A DNA stretch of 64,000 nt, taken from positions 854,369-918,368 of the forward strand of contig NZ_KV917376.1 in the NCBI RefSeq assembly GCF_002019695.1, given 5' to 3'. Under the pieces are notes generated by a model. That model saw nothing but the letters and a program-made list of their open reading frames with translations, was not told the DNA's origin and searched no databases. The stretch is from Evansella clarkii (GTDB lineage: Bacteria > Bacillota > Bacilli > Bacillales > Salisediminibacteriaceae). The translations under genes were made by a program, and so were the position numbers. Below, piece by piece: positions 53,575 through 62,305 of this stretch (position 1 is the stretch's first letter; every line of letters starts with the position of its first letter).

Positions 53575-53592
53575 TATGAAGAAACCTTGAAG
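53575..53592 (-). promoter_or_regulatory. 18-bp operator of the envelope regulon, site 3
   Basis: The coding (minus) strand reads CTTCAAGGTTTCTTCATA, then 11 nt, then TAATAA. It lies 78 bp before the lgt start. Confidence 0.7.
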
Positions 53593-53706
53593 TTATTGCT
53601 CGCATATTTGACGAGTTTGTTAATAACGTTCTGCTGTCATGAAGTCATTTTATTAACATGAAAAAGTTAATACCATCTGGTTTCATAACTAACTCTAATT
53701 GGTCAT

Positions 53707-55134
53707 TTATTCAACTGGGAGGTATAGAAAAAATTCCGCCCCTTCTCCTTTAACACTGTCAACTGAAACCGAGCCATCATGCAGTTCAACTATCTCTTTG
53801 ACTATCGCTAATCCAAGTCCTGTAGCACTATTTTCATTTTGTTTTCTGGATTTATCCGCCTTATAGAATCTGTCCCAAATATTTAAAATGTCTTCTTCAG
53901 CAATACCTTCGCCAGTGTCCTTCAATGATAAAACAATATGGCCATGCTTTTTTGAAAGAGAAATATTGATTTCTCCATTTATTGGCGTATGACGAATAGC
54001 GTTTTCCATGAGATTCACCAAAGCCTGTTCCATTCTATTAGGATCAAATATAACCTTTAAGCCTTTGCATTCCCCAGAAATATTCAGACTATGTTTAATC
54101 AGTTTTTGTTCAAAAAGTAGAATTCTGCTTTGGTAAATATGTTTAAGCCAAGCATCAATTGGAATTAGTTCTTTTTCCAATACCATTTTCCCTTCATCCA
54201 GTTTTGTCAGTAAGAAAAGATCGCTTACTAACTTTTCCATCCTTCTCGCCTCATGATAGATTACATTTATATTTCTCTTCCATTCTTCATGGTTTATTTG
54301 TTCACTTTCCTTCATTACTGCAGAATAACCTTTGATATACGTAATTGGCGTACGAAGGTCATGAGAGATGTGGGAAATAAATTGCCTTCTTGAATCACGA
54401 TACACTTTTAATTGACGTGTCATTGACTGAATACTGTCTGCCAAATGACTGACTTCATCTTTCCCGCTAACATTTAGTTTAATTTCAAAGTTACCTTCCG
54501 CAATCTTTTCTGTCATTTTACTAATTTCATTTAATGGACGTGAAACTTTCCTTGTCAAATATTTAGTTAAAATCAAACCGACCCCAACTGCAGCAATACT
54601 CATCAACAATAGTAATATTACAAGCTTGATCCTTGCTTGATTGATATCCCCCGTATCTTGGTCCAGAAAAATATATCCCCTTACTTCATCTGTTGCAGAA
54701 TCGGATATTGGCATGATTGCCCAAACATGGGGAATGTGATGGACAATATAAGTATCTACATGATCGATAAATGGTTCGTTTTCCAAGCGCTCAATCGACT
54801 CTCTGTTTTCAATTAGCCAATCCGTTATTAAATTCCAGAGTTCCCCTGACACATTTGCTGATTGGCTGATAGCTGATAGATCACTGTCCAAAATAATAAA
54901 AACGCTATTTTTCCCTTCCTCAATTTCTTCTATGTAATCGATTGCTAAATCATCCGAGTGCTGCTCAATGAAATTAGCATGGGCTGCAGCCCTTACAGAA
55001 ATCTCCCTCTCCACATGGTCCTGGTAGTGTGTTTTTGTAATCCAGTTTGCCCCGCTAATCAGAATAACAACAAGGGAGAGGAGAATCACCATTACTACCA
55101 CAGTAATTTTTGTTGCAAGTTTTTTTTGCAGCAT
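53707..55134 (-). CDS. Orphan sensor histidine kinase
   Basis: 475 residues. Helix at about 8-30, extracytoplasmic sensor about 31-180, second helix about 181-200, HAMP about 200-250. Phosphoacceptor in FISHISHDLRTPITYIKG; ATPase motifs NLMENAIRHTP, DTGEGIAE, WDRFYKADKSR and GLGLAIVKE. A response regulator gene normally precedes such a kinase, but 5' of this start there is only AT-rich spacer and the NlpC/P60 gene, so the partner is lost or elsewhere. The neighbouring 18-bp operators are the likely targets of that partner. Confidence 0.94.
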   Translation of the reverse strand: MLQKKLATKITVVVMVILLSLVVILISGANWITKTHYQDHVEREISVRAAAHANFIEQHSDDLAIDYIEEIEEGKNSVFIILDSDLSAISQSANVSGELWNLITDWLIENRESIERLENEPFIDHVDTYIVHHIPHVWAIMPISDSATDEVRGYIFLDQDTGDINQARIKLVILLLLMSIAAVGVGLILTKYLTRKVSRPLNEISKMTEKIAEGNFEIKLNVSGKDEVSHLADSIQSMTRQLKVYRDSRRQFISHISHDLRTPITYIKGYSAVMKESEQINHEEWKRNINVIYHEARRMEKLVSDLFLLTKLDEGKMVLEKELIPIDAWLKHIYQSRILLFEQKLIKHSLNISGECKGLKVIFDPNRMEQALVNLMENAIRHTPINGEINISLSKKHGHIVLSLKDTGEGIAEEDILNIWDRFYKADKSRKQNENSATGLGLAIVKEIVELHDGSVSVDSVKGEGAEFFLYLPVE

Positions 55135-55312
55135 ACGTTTCCTTCTTTCATTATTTACTCTTGAAAATGTATCGATCCACTGTTAAGTGTCAATTAGTAT
55201 TAAATTGGTACTCATATATTTTATTATAATAAATTGAATTATTTATGAAGTTTTCAAAAACTTGTGTCCTGTTTTATATAATTTAGTATAAAAAATAAAA
55301 TTCACAGAAGTA

Positions 55313-55346
55313 TAAAAGCACTACGGTAAGAAAACCGTAGTGCTTC
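55313..55346 (-). terminator. Terminator of the second NlpC/P60 gene
   Basis: Minus-strand stem AAGCACTACGG/CCGTAGTGCTT followed by TTATACTT. Confidence 0.85.
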
Positions 55347-55363
55347 GTATATGTCAGTGACTA

Positions 55364-56068
55364 TTATAATCTTTTAGCACCAATATAAGCATTGCTCCAG
55401 TAAGAACTGTTCATATCAGAGATAGTTACTCCTGTAGAAGCTCCGGAGTGGATGAACTGGTTGTTTCCAAGGTAGATACCTGCGTGGGAAGGACCAGTTC
55501 TTGTTTCAAAAAATACTATATCACCAGGTTGTGGGTTTGAAACTGAAGTCCCAGCACTCCACATTTGTGCTACTGTACGGGGGATGCTTTTACCATTTTG
55601 GGCGAATGAATACTGTATGAAGCCGCTGCAGTCAAAACCGCTTGGGGTCGTTCCTCCCCATACATAAGAGCTTCCTATTAAGCCTCTAGCTGTTGAAATA
55701 ACAGCGCTGGAACTGCTGCTTGCTGTTGATGCTGAGCTGCTCGCTGTTTGTGTATTCCTTGTGGCTCTTGATGTTCCGTCAGAGCTGTTCGAGAGACCTA
55801 ATGAACCAAGGGTTGCTGGTCCTGCTGTTCCATAAAAATTTCCCGCAGGGCTGGAGATGCTGTTTGCCAGCTGATATGCCTTAACTGCACCAAGTGTCTG
55901 TGGGCCAAAGATTCCATCCACTGCGATATTTTTACCATTCTCGTTTAATGATGATTGAAGTTGCCTTACGTCGTCTCCTCTGTCACCGATGTTTAAAGAA
56001 GCTTCTGATAAAGAAGGTACAGCGAAAAGTGCTCCTGCTAAAGTTATACTCATGATGAATTTTTTCAT
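55364..56068 (-). CDS. Secreted NlpC/P60 peptidoglycan hydrolase, paralogue
   Basis: 234 residues, same architecture as 8493-9203: signal peptide ending SEA, peptidoglycan-binding domain, Ser/Thr linker, NlpC/P60 with FDCSGFIQYSF, GPSHAGIYLG and QFIHSGAS. Most differences are in the linker. The upstream 33-bp block is also conserved, so the duplication included the regulatory region. This copy lies in the inferred island; which copy is ancestral cannot be decided. Confidence 0.93.
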   Translation of the reverse strand: MKKFIMSITLAGALFAVPSLSEASLNIGDRGDDVRQLQSSLNENGKNIAVDGIFGPQTLGAVKAYQLANSISSPAGNFYGTAGPATLGSLGLSNSSDGTSRATRNTQTASSSASTASSSSSAVISTARGLIGSSYVWGGTTPSGFDCSGFIQYSFAQNGKSIPRTVAQMWSAGTSVSNPQPGDIVFFETRTGPSHAGIYLGNNQFIHSGASTGVTISDMNSSYWSNAYIGAKRL

Positions 56069-56153
56069 TTTTTCTCTCCCACTTTCTCATTTAAAATATT
56101 TATATATACTCTATGAAGTTTTGAAAATAAGCTTTGTTTTTTGCTGCATCTAT

Positions 56154-56186
56154 GCTTGTCCCGCTTGCAGATTTAATATTACATGC
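56154..56186 (-). promoter_or_regulatory. Conserved upstream block of the NlpC/P60 paralogue
   Basis: It matches 8373-8405 at 30 of 33 positions and lies 85 nt before the start. An AT-rich TATATATAAAT stretch follows, so the block is probably a protein-binding site upstream of the promoter. Confidence 0.6.
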
Positions 56187-56393
56187 AAACATGTATAAAA
56201 AAAACTCTTTTTTGAGATTGTCAATGAACTTAAAAGACTCTGTTACTATACTGAAATATTTTCCAATCATATTGGAATAGATTACCGTTTTAAAGTAACG
56301 AAGGTCCTGTAAAATAAAGACAAAATATGACTACATTTGCATCCTTTTTGCTTTTTTAAGTACACAGTAACAAAATTTGTGGGGAAACTGTGA

Positions 56394-56412
56394 AGTTTAG
56401 ATAATCTAAACT
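56394..56412. promoter_or_regulatory. Perfect 9-1-9 palindrome
   Basis: AGTTTAGATAATCTAAACT. The shape is like Fur-superfamily or MarR-type operators but matches no consensus I can name. No gene starts nearby (nearest is 390 bp to the right). Confidence 0.4.
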
Positions 56413-56731
56413 ACCTGGCAATCATGCAAAAGCCTTATTACTGAGAATTTCCATTGAAAATTAATATGGAATTAAGTTGGTTTCCGGGACTTTGAATCTT
56501 CTAGCCCTTTTGTTACCAGGAAAGGTGGAAATAATCCAGATATGAAACATTAGTATGTATAATTTAACCTGGTAGATATCATCGTGATAAAGCTTAGTCC
56601 ACCCCGACATTCTAATCCTCAATGCTTTCTTTACTATAACTGTGCAGTTATCTCCTTCATAAGCGAGACCCACTCGGTTCCAGAAGATCTTCCCGTCTGA
56701 AAAACAAATTATAATGATTACTATTTACAAA

Positions 56732-56746
56732 TCGTAATCATTACGA
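56732..56746 (+). promoter_or_regulatory. Zur box
   Basis: TCGTAATCATTACGA, a perfect 7-1-7 inverted repeat equal to the B. subtilis Zur consensus, 53 nt before the znuA-like start. It predicts derepression under zinc limitation. Confidence 0.85.
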
Positions 56747-56799
56747 TACACTACCTTTTATAATTATATATATTTTTCACTTGAAAGGTGGCATGGACA

Positions 56800-57894
56800 T
56801 TGAAACACCCAATCTTACTTTTTACCTTGCTATTCACAACTTTTTTGTTAGTAGCATGTGGAGGAAATGAACCAGAAACAAGCGCAGATAATAACTCTTC
56901 CACAATTGGCTCTGAGGAAAACAACGCGCCTGAAAACTCACAACAAACAGATGAAGAAAGCATCCCCTTGCAGGTATACACAACACTTTATCCGTTAGAA
57001 GAATTCACGAGTCGGATTGGTGGTGATTTAGTTAATGTAGTAAACATTATCCCTCCTAATTCAGATGCTCATTCTTTTGAACCTACTGCCAATCAAATGA
57101 TTGACATTGCTGAGTCTGATCTTTTTATTATTAATGGTGCTGGTTTTGAAGGATTTGCAGAACGTATTCAAGAAACTTTGGAGAACGAAAAAGCCAGAAT
57201 GGTCACGGTTTCTGAAGGTATCCAATTAATTGATGCCGATGAAAATGATATACATGATGACCACGGAGAAAATAATCATAATGAGAATGACCATAACGAA
57301 GATCATCATAATGAGGATAATCATGCAAATAATGAAATTGCTGAGGATCTCCATAACGAAGACAAACATATTGATGGCGACCCCCATATATGGATTGATC
57401 CTATTCGTTCAATACAAATAGCTGAGAATATTAAAGAAGAATTGATCGACTTAATGCCAGAAGCTGAAGAAGAATTCACAGCTAATTTTAAATCTCTTAA
57501 AGATGACTTGGAGAGCCTTGATCAACAATTTAAAGATATGCGAGAAGAAGTGACTAAAGATGTCTTTGTTGTTTCTCATGCAGCCTATGGTTATTGGGAA
57601 GATCGTTATGAGATTCACCAGGTTGCAATTTCTGGTCTTTCTCCATCTAACGAACCCTCTATTAAACAAATTGAGGAGGTTATTAATTTTGTAGAAGAAA
57701 ATGAAATTAATTTTATAGTATTCGAACAAAATATTCCTGCAAATATAGCGGAAACTGTACGCGAACAGGTGGGAGCAGATGCATTATGGCTCCATAACCT
57801 GGAGTCACTTACTAATGAGGAAATCGAGTCAGGTGAAGACTATTTCAGCCTGATGAAAAATAACATTAAAACTTTAAGAATAGCTTTGCAGTAA
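56800..57894 (+). CDS. znuA: Zinc ABC transporter substrate-binding lipoprotein
   Basis: About 364 residues of the cluster A-I metal-binding family. Lipobox LLVAC, then YTTLYPLEEFTSRIGGD and DAHSFEPTANQM, with the first His ligand. A long His/Asn/Asp-rich loop (about 140-185) precedes GDPHIWIDP, typical of ZnuA/AdcA. Later ligands are in VVSHAAYGYW and in the C-terminal lobe. The start is TTG at 56800, AAAGGTGG lying 8 nt upstream. A Zur box precedes it. No permease or ATPase genes follow, so it must work with a transporter encoded elsewhere. Confidence 0.92.
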   Translation: MKHPILLFTLLFTTFLLVACGGNEPETSADNNSSTIGSEENNAPENSQQTDEESIPLQVYTTLYPLEEFTSRIGGDLVNVVNIIPPNSDAHSFEPTANQMIDIAESDLFIINGAGFEGFAERIQETLENEKARMVTVSEGIQLIDADENDIHDDHGENNHNENDHNEDHHNEDNHANNEIAEDLHNEDKHIDGDPHIWIDPIRSIQIAENIKEELIDLMPEAEEEFTANFKSLKDDLESLDQQFKDMREEVTKDVFVVSHAAYGYWEDRYEIHQVAISGLSPSNEPSIKQIEEVINFVEENEINFIVFEQNIPANIAETVREQVGADALWLHNLESLTNEEIESGEDYFSLMKNNIKTLRIALQ

Positions 57895-57900
57895 AATATC

Positions 57901-57936
57901 GGAGTATATTATAACCTTGATAGTATACTCTTTTTT
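57901..57936 (+). terminator. Terminator of the znuA-like gene
   Basis: Stem GGAGTATATTAT/ATAGTATACTC then TTTTTT. Confidence 0.8.
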
Positions 57937-58096
57937 ATTAGAACAATAATCAACTTTTTTTAACATAAAAACTCTACGATGTCTGAACATTCCGTAAAGC
58001 TTTTTTCAAACTCTTTAAGATCGGATAACCTTATAACTTGGGCAGACAAGCTTTGCCTTTCCCTATCTCTATACCTTGCTAGGGTATTATTTAATT

Positions 58097-58133
58097 CAAA
58101 AAATCATCGTGCGTTATATGCACGATGATTTTA
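58097..58133 (-). terminator. Terminator of copZ
   Basis: Stem AAAATCATCGTGC/GCACGATGATTTT, T-rich on both sides, 32 nt past the copZ stop. Confidence 0.88.
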
Positions 58134-58164
58134 ATCTTAGTGTTAAAACTTTTTTTAAGGTCCC

Positions 58165-58374
58165 TCAAGACTTCACTTCATATCCTTGCTTTTCAATCAC
58201 TTCATTAATTTGGTTTAATGCAACCTGTTCAGAATCATATTCCACGATTACTTTTTCATTATCCAATTGTACTCTAACCGATTTTACTCCTTGTAGATTA
58301 CCTAAACTCCCCTCAATTGTGTTAACACAATGTCAACAGGACATTCCTTTTACTGTAATCGATTCCTGTTTCAT
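58165..58374 (-). pseudogene. copZ: Copper chaperone CopZ with an in-frame TGA in the metal site
   Basis: A 70-codon frame with the heavy-metal-associated fold. It starts MKQESITVKGMSC, then TGA (codon 14, 58333-58335), then HCVNTIEGSLG and on to GYEVKS, the normal 69-residue length. The metal loop is normally GMSCxHC; a GGA-to-TGA change would give this. GGGAGG precedes the ATG and a CsoR-type box lies upstream, so the rest of the gene is preserved. Nonsense mutation, readthrough or sequencing error are possible; selenocysteine is unlikely because the codon is not at a Cys position. Confidence 0.87.
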
Positions 58375-58418
58375 TAGTTATACCTCCCTCAAAATAATAC
58401 CAGTTGGCGTATATTTAT

Positions 58419-58437
58419 ATTACCCTGTACCGTATTT
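58419..58437 (-). promoter_or_regulatory. CsoR-type operator upstream of copZ
   Basis: Minus strand AAATACGGTACAGGGTAAT, very similar to the site before the copper ATPase (59236-59256): AAATAC-N4-ACAGGGTA. Confidence 0.6.
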
Positions 58438-58592
58438 CAAGGTTAACACTCGTGATTGCAGTCAGACAACTTTCGGGATAAGTTTTCTAATTCTGAAAAG
58501 TAAAGGTTATCTGCCGGTTTGTAAGTTCGTTTATGGTCAGCCTCCTACGTACCAAAAAAGAATAACAAACAACTGTGACCCTTCCAGTTATA

Positions 58593-58877
58593 CTATTTAA
58601 CCATTTTTTTCATAACATCCGTGAGCTCTTTAATAGCTACTTCCCCATCATTGTTTTTAATAGCATTTGCTACACAATGATGGGTATGGTCTTCCATAAG
58701 ACCGATAGATACCTTGTTTACTGCAGCCTGTACAGCAGCAATCTGGTTTAGAATATCCACGCAATACCGGTCATCTTCGACCATTTTATGTATACCTCTT
58801 ACCTGGCCTTCAATTCTCTTTAACCTGTTTAAGATTTGTTGCTTATTTGGCTGAACCGTGCTCCTGTTTTTTTCCAT
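58593..58877 (-). CDS. csoR: Copper-sensing repressor CsoR
   Basis: 94-residue all-helical repressor. Cu(I) ligands Cys39 (RYCVDIL), His64 and Cys68 (DHTHHC) have the spacing of CsoR. The DUF156 N-terminus ILNRLKRIEGQVRGIHKMV is typical. It releases DNA on Cu(I) binding; its sites are probably those before copZ and the CopB-type ATPase. Confidence 0.93.
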   Translation of the reverse strand: MEKNRSTVQPNKQQILNRLKRIEGQVRGIHKMVEDDRYCVDILNQIAAVQAAVNKVSIGLMEDHTHHCVANAIKNNDGEVAIKELTDVMKKMVK

Positions 58878-58989
58878 TTTTGCCCCCTCGTATATCGTTC
58901 CTTAAGAAGTTATTAATATCGTATCACATACAGTATTTTATTGGAATAAGGGGCAAAGCCTAATGCCTTAAGATATATAGAATAACTTC

Positions 58990-59118
58990 TTATCTTATCA
59001 CTCTTTCCAAATAATCAGCATTTCGGTCTTTACTTTTTAATCTAAATCCGAATGCGGTTCCACCATTTACAGCTTGCCTTTGTATTTCTGAAAAATAATT
59101 GATACCATACATCGGCAT
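58990..59118 (-). other. Possible gene fragment
   Basis: A 42-residue frame, MPMYGINYFSEIQRQAVNGG to DYLERVIR, with protein-like composition but no ribosome site. It may be the C-terminal remnant of a lost gene. I do not recognise the family. Confidence 0.3.
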
Positions 59119-59235
59119 AGTATAAAAGTATTTTATTTTCAGTACGATTTTTTGAGATATTCTAACAGTCTAAATAATTTAACAGGACTATTTTATATTT
59201 TTTTCAATTCCTGTTTATAATAATTAATACGAGGT

Positions 59236-59256
59236 AAATACCTATACAGGGTATTT
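59236..59256 (+). promoter_or_regulatory. CsoR-type operator upstream of the CopB-type ATPase
   Basis: Inverted repeat AAATACC-N7-GGTATTT around CTATACAGG, 37 nt before the ATG. The form agrees with Bacillus CsoR boxes. Confidence 0.65.
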
Positions 59257-59292
59257 TTGTATTTATGGAGTTAATATGTGGAGGTGCTATTT

Positions 59293-61410
59293 ATGAGTAA
59301 GAAATTACGCGATAATCATAAACACAAAAATGAAGATATACATCAAGAAAAAAAATATAAGCCTAACCATCAAAGGTCGGGTGAGCATAACGAACATACT
59401 CACCATCACAATTATAATAATCATGAAGAACACGACCGACATGATAATCATGACCACCATGATAAGCACGGCGGCCACCACGGCCATATCAGCGACTTTA
59501 AAAAAAGGTTTTTTGTGTCACTCATTCTTATGGTTCCAATTTTATTACTCTCTCCTATGATTCAGGGTTTTCTGGGCGTTGACTGGAGATTTGACGGAGA
59601 TATGTATCTGCTCTTCGGTATTTCAACAGTAGTATATATATACGGCGGGTGGCCATTTCTAACTGGAGTAGTTGACGAACTTAAAGCAAAAACTCCCGGA
59701 ATGATGACATTAATTGCCTTAGCTATAACAGTGGCTTATGTATACAGCACGGCAGTTGTTTTCGGGGTAGACGGACACGAGATGTACTGGGAGTTATCCA
59801 CTCTTATAGTGATCATGCTACTTGGCCACTGGATTGAAATGAAATCCATTATGGGAGCATCAAAAGCATTGGAAGAACTGGTAAAGTACATGCCTTCTGA
59901 AGCCCACCTTGTTCAGAATGATGGGAGCTTGAAAGATGTGCCGGTTTCTGATATTCAGGCAGGGCAGCATGTATTAGTCAAACCTGGTGAAAAAGTACCT
60001 GTGGATGGACAAATCATAAAAGGGAGTTCTGCAATCGATGAATCAAACCTTACCGGGGAGTCTATTCCTGTAAATAAAAATATTGATGATCAGGTGATCG
60101 GAGGCTCTGTTAATGGGGAAGGCTCTTTAACCGTTAAAGTTGAAAAAACCGGGGAAGAAAGCTATCTTTCTCAGGTTATTAATATGGTAAAAGAAGCACA
60201 GGAGTCAAAGTCCCGCACACAGAACCTCGCTAACCGGGCTGCTAAATTCCTGTTTTATGTAGCTTTACTGGCTGGTGGCACCACTTTGCTCATCTGGCTT
60301 TTGCTCGGGTTTAACGCAGACTTTGCCATTGAACGAATGGTCACCGTTATGGTTATTGCCTGTCCACATGCCCTAGGACTGGCTGCCCCCCTTGTAGTTT
60401 CTGTTTCTACTTCACTTTCTGCTCAAAAGGGGTTGCTTATAAGAAACCGTACAAATTTTGAAGAGGGAAGAAGAATAAATGCAGTAGTTTTTGATAAGAC
60501 AGGAACGTTAACAAAGGGAGAGTTCGGGATAACGAACTTTGTAGTTGAGCGGGGAGAGGAAGAGGAAATTCTTCGCATGGCAGCTTCCTTAGAATCAGAA
60601 TCAGAACATCCTATCGCAAGAGGAATAGTGGAAGCGGCTAAAAACAAAAATATCCCTGTAACCTCTCCGGAATCTTTTTCCTCAATGGCTGGAAAGGGGC
60701 TTAAAGGCAAAGTCGATGGTACTGATATTGAAATAGTCAGCCCTGGGTATATCCAGGAGAAGAATATTGACTATAATACAGATAAATATAAAGACCTTTC
60801 AAAACAAGGAAAGACAGTTGTATTTGTTTTGTTAGATGGGCAGCTTTCCGCGATGATAGCATTGGCAGACCAGGTAAGGGAAAATTCAAAAAGGGCCATT
60901 GCTGCTCTAAAAAGCAAAGGAATTGAATCAATAATGCTTACGGGGGACAATCAGCAAGTAGCAAATTGGGTAGCAGAACAGCTGGAACTGGACCAGGTAT
61001 ATGCGGAAGTCCTCCCCCACGAAAAGGCAGACAAAATTAAGGAAATACAAAAACAAGGGTTTCGAGTTGCTATGACAGGTGATGGAGTAAATGACGCCCC
61101 AGCTCTGGCAACTGCCGATTTAGGAATTGCAGTTGGAGCCGGAACGGATGTGGCTATTGAAACAGCGGATGCAATATTAGTTAAGAGTGATCCTGAAGAT
61201 GTTGTCTCTCTCTTAGAGCTCTCAAAGGCCACATACAGAAAAATGGTACAAAATCTCTGGTGGGCTACTGGATACAATATAGTGGCTATTCCTTTGGCAG
61301 CCGGAGTACTCTATACAATGGGTGTACTCCTGACTCCTGCTGCTGGAGCTGTGTTGATGTCATTAAGTACGATTATTGTAGCGATTAACGCTAAACTTTT
61401 GAGGATTTAG
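59293..61410 (+). CDS. copB: Copper-translocating P-type ATPase, CopB class
   Basis: About 705 residues. N-terminal His-rich cytosolic tail (about 1-70, e.g. EHDRHDNHDHHDKHGGHHGH) instead of HMA domains, then the P1B core: CPH in VIACPHALGLAAP, phosphorylation DKTGTLTKGE, SEHPIARG and GDGVNDAPAL. The CPH motif marks the P1B-3/CopB class, reported to move Cu(II)/Cu(I) or Ag out of the cell. ATG at 59293 follows GGAGGTG. Controlled by a CsoR-type site; a small Met/His-rich secreted protein follows. Confidence 0.94.
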   Translation: MSKKLRDNHKHKNEDIHQEKKYKPNHQRSGEHNEHTHHHNYNNHEEHDRHDNHDHHDKHGGHHGHISDFKKRFFVSLILMVPILLLSPMIQGFLGVDWRFDGDMYLLFGISTVVYIYGGWPFLTGVVDELKAKTPGMMTLIALAITVAYVYSTAVVFGVDGHEMYWELSTLIVIMLLGHWIEMKSIMGASKALEELVKYMPSEAHLVQNDGSLKDVPVSDIQAGQHVLVKPGEKVPVDGQIIKGSSAIDESNLTGESIPVNKNIDDQVIGGSVNGEGSLTVKVEKTGEESYLSQVINMVKEAQESKSRTQNLANRAAKFLFYVALLAGGTTLLIWLLLGFNADFAIERMVTVMVIACPHALGLAAPLVVSVSTSLSAQKGLLIRNRTNFEEGRRINAVVFDKTGTLTKGEFGITNFVVERGEEEEILRMAASLESESEHPIARGIVEAAKNKNIPVTSPESFSSMAGKGLKGKVDGTDIEIVSPGYIQEKNIDYNTDKYKDLSKQGKTVVFVLLDGQLSAMIALADQVRENSKRAIAALKSKGIESIMLTGDNQQVANWVAEQLELDQVYAEVLPHEKADKIKEIQKQGFRVAMTGDGVNDAPALATADLGIAVGAGTDVAIETADAILVKSDPEDVVSLLELSKATYRKMVQNLWWATGYNIVAIPLAAGVLYTMGVLLTPAAGAVLMSLSTIIVAINAKLLRI

Positions 61411-61417
61411 CACTAAA

Positions 61418-61459
61418 TGGCCAAAAGGACCCACCTGGTTCTTTTGGCCATTGTGTTTT
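61418..61459 (+). terminator. Terminator of the CopB-type gene
   Basis: Stem TGGCCAAAAGGA/TTCTTTTGGCCA then TTGTGTTTT. Confidence 0.82.
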
Positions 61460-61572
61460 GAAATAACCTCCTTCTGCCTGCTTTTAGTCACAATATCTTC
61501 AAACCATCTTCACGGTTTCCACAAACTCAAGAGATAAAATGAAAGTGAATAAAATATAAGGAGCTGATAGAA

Positions 61573-61758
61573 ATGAAAAAACTTTTAGCAGGGTTGTTGT
61601 CTTTGACGCTTGTAGCAGGAATCGGAACAACAGTTGCAGCACACAGCGACAACTTTTCAAGTTTTCAGGAAATGCTCCCTTTTATGCAGAATATGCATCC
61701 TGATATGTCTGAAGAAGAATTGGAAACAATGTATAACAACTGCCACGGAAAAAACTGA
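61573..61758 (+). CDS. Small secreted Met/His/Cys-containing protein
   Basis: 61 residues: signal peptide MKKLLAGLLSLTLVAGIGTT (cleavage near VAA-HS), mature part about 38 residues with MLPFMQNMHPDMSEEELETM and NNCHGKN. The spaced Met, His and Cys residues resemble extracytoplasmic Cu(I) ligands. AAGGAG is 9 nt before the ATG. It lies 162 bp downstream of the CopB-type gene, after a terminator, so it has its own promoter. Copper binding is an inference. Confidence 0.7.
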   Translation: MKKLLAGLLSLTLVAGIGTTVAAHSDNFSSFQEMLPFMQNMHPDMSEEELETMYNNCHGKN

Positions 61759-61841
61759 AGCGATGATTTCAGCAGGTTGATGTACGAAGCAAGGACTGAC
61801 CAGGATAGAGGCTGATGGGAGAGGTGTAGAGAACTGATTTC

Positions 61842-61872
61842 CAGAAGATAGCCTTATGGCTGTCTTCTTTGT
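61842..61872 (+). terminator. Terminator of the small secreted gene
   Basis: Stem AGAAGATAGCC/GGCTGTCTTCT with TTGTCTT following. Confidence 0.72.
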
Positions 61873-62253
61873 CTTAGCTAGACATGAAATTGTTTCAATT
61901 ACTTCCTTGTCAACCGTATAGCTTGTCAGTACACTTTGTCGTCAAGCTTCATAGATACTTCTAAAATGAACCTGCGAAAAATGTTACTGCTTATGCCTTG
62001 TTCATGAGAAATTATTTTATTCTCATTACCTCGGCTCTAGTAAGATAATTTTTCCAAATGAAAATGCTGTAATTTATAAATACACAGTAACAAAATCAAA
62101 AAAAATGAAATTAAGAGGACTCAACCAACAACAATGAGACCGGTCCTTAATTTTGTATGAAAATAATAGAGTCATTGAGTTTCATTCTCTCCCCAATATA
62201 TTCCCCGTTATTCTAGCCCTCATTTCTTTCCTATACACTGTAGGCTCAGCAGT

Positions 62254-62290
62254 AAAAAGGAATGTTCAGCATCTGAACATTCCTTTAAAA
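62254..62290 (-). terminator. Terminator of copA
   Basis: Stem AAAAGGAATGTTCAG/CTGAACATTCCTTT, A/T-rich both sides. Confidence 0.88.
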
Positions 62291-62305
62291 AATCGCAGAG
62301 CAAAA

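Larger units (their letters stand above)
56069..56787. other. Long regulatory region between NlpC/P60 and zinc genes
   Basis: A 719-bp gap. Contains the conserved block (56154-56186), a perfect palindrome (56394-56412) and the Zur box (56732-56746). A 70-codon frame at 56461-56673 has no ribosome site and is not called. Confidence 0.6.
61759..62305. other. Intergenic region between small secreted gene and copA
   Basis: Has a terminator at 61842-61872 (AGAAGATAGCC/GGCTGTCTTCT), a second hairpin at about 62107-62152 (AAATTAAGAGGAC with GGTCCTTAATTT) and the copA terminator at 62254-62290. No gene seen. Confidence 0.6.

Noticed and set aside
56461-56673. 70-codon minus-strand frame
   Set aside because: No ribosome site, no recognisable domain, and atypical composition; treated as noncoding.
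58333-58335. Selenocysteine codon in CopZ
   Set aside because: The TGA replaces the variable residue between the metal-binding cysteines, not a Cys. I saw no convincing downstream stem-loop and no selenocysteine machinery in the window. A nonsense change or sequencing error is simpler.
58076-58600. 174-codon plus-strand frame
   Set aside because: It is antisense to copZ and its terminator; the minus-strand reading gives the heavy-metal-associated fold.
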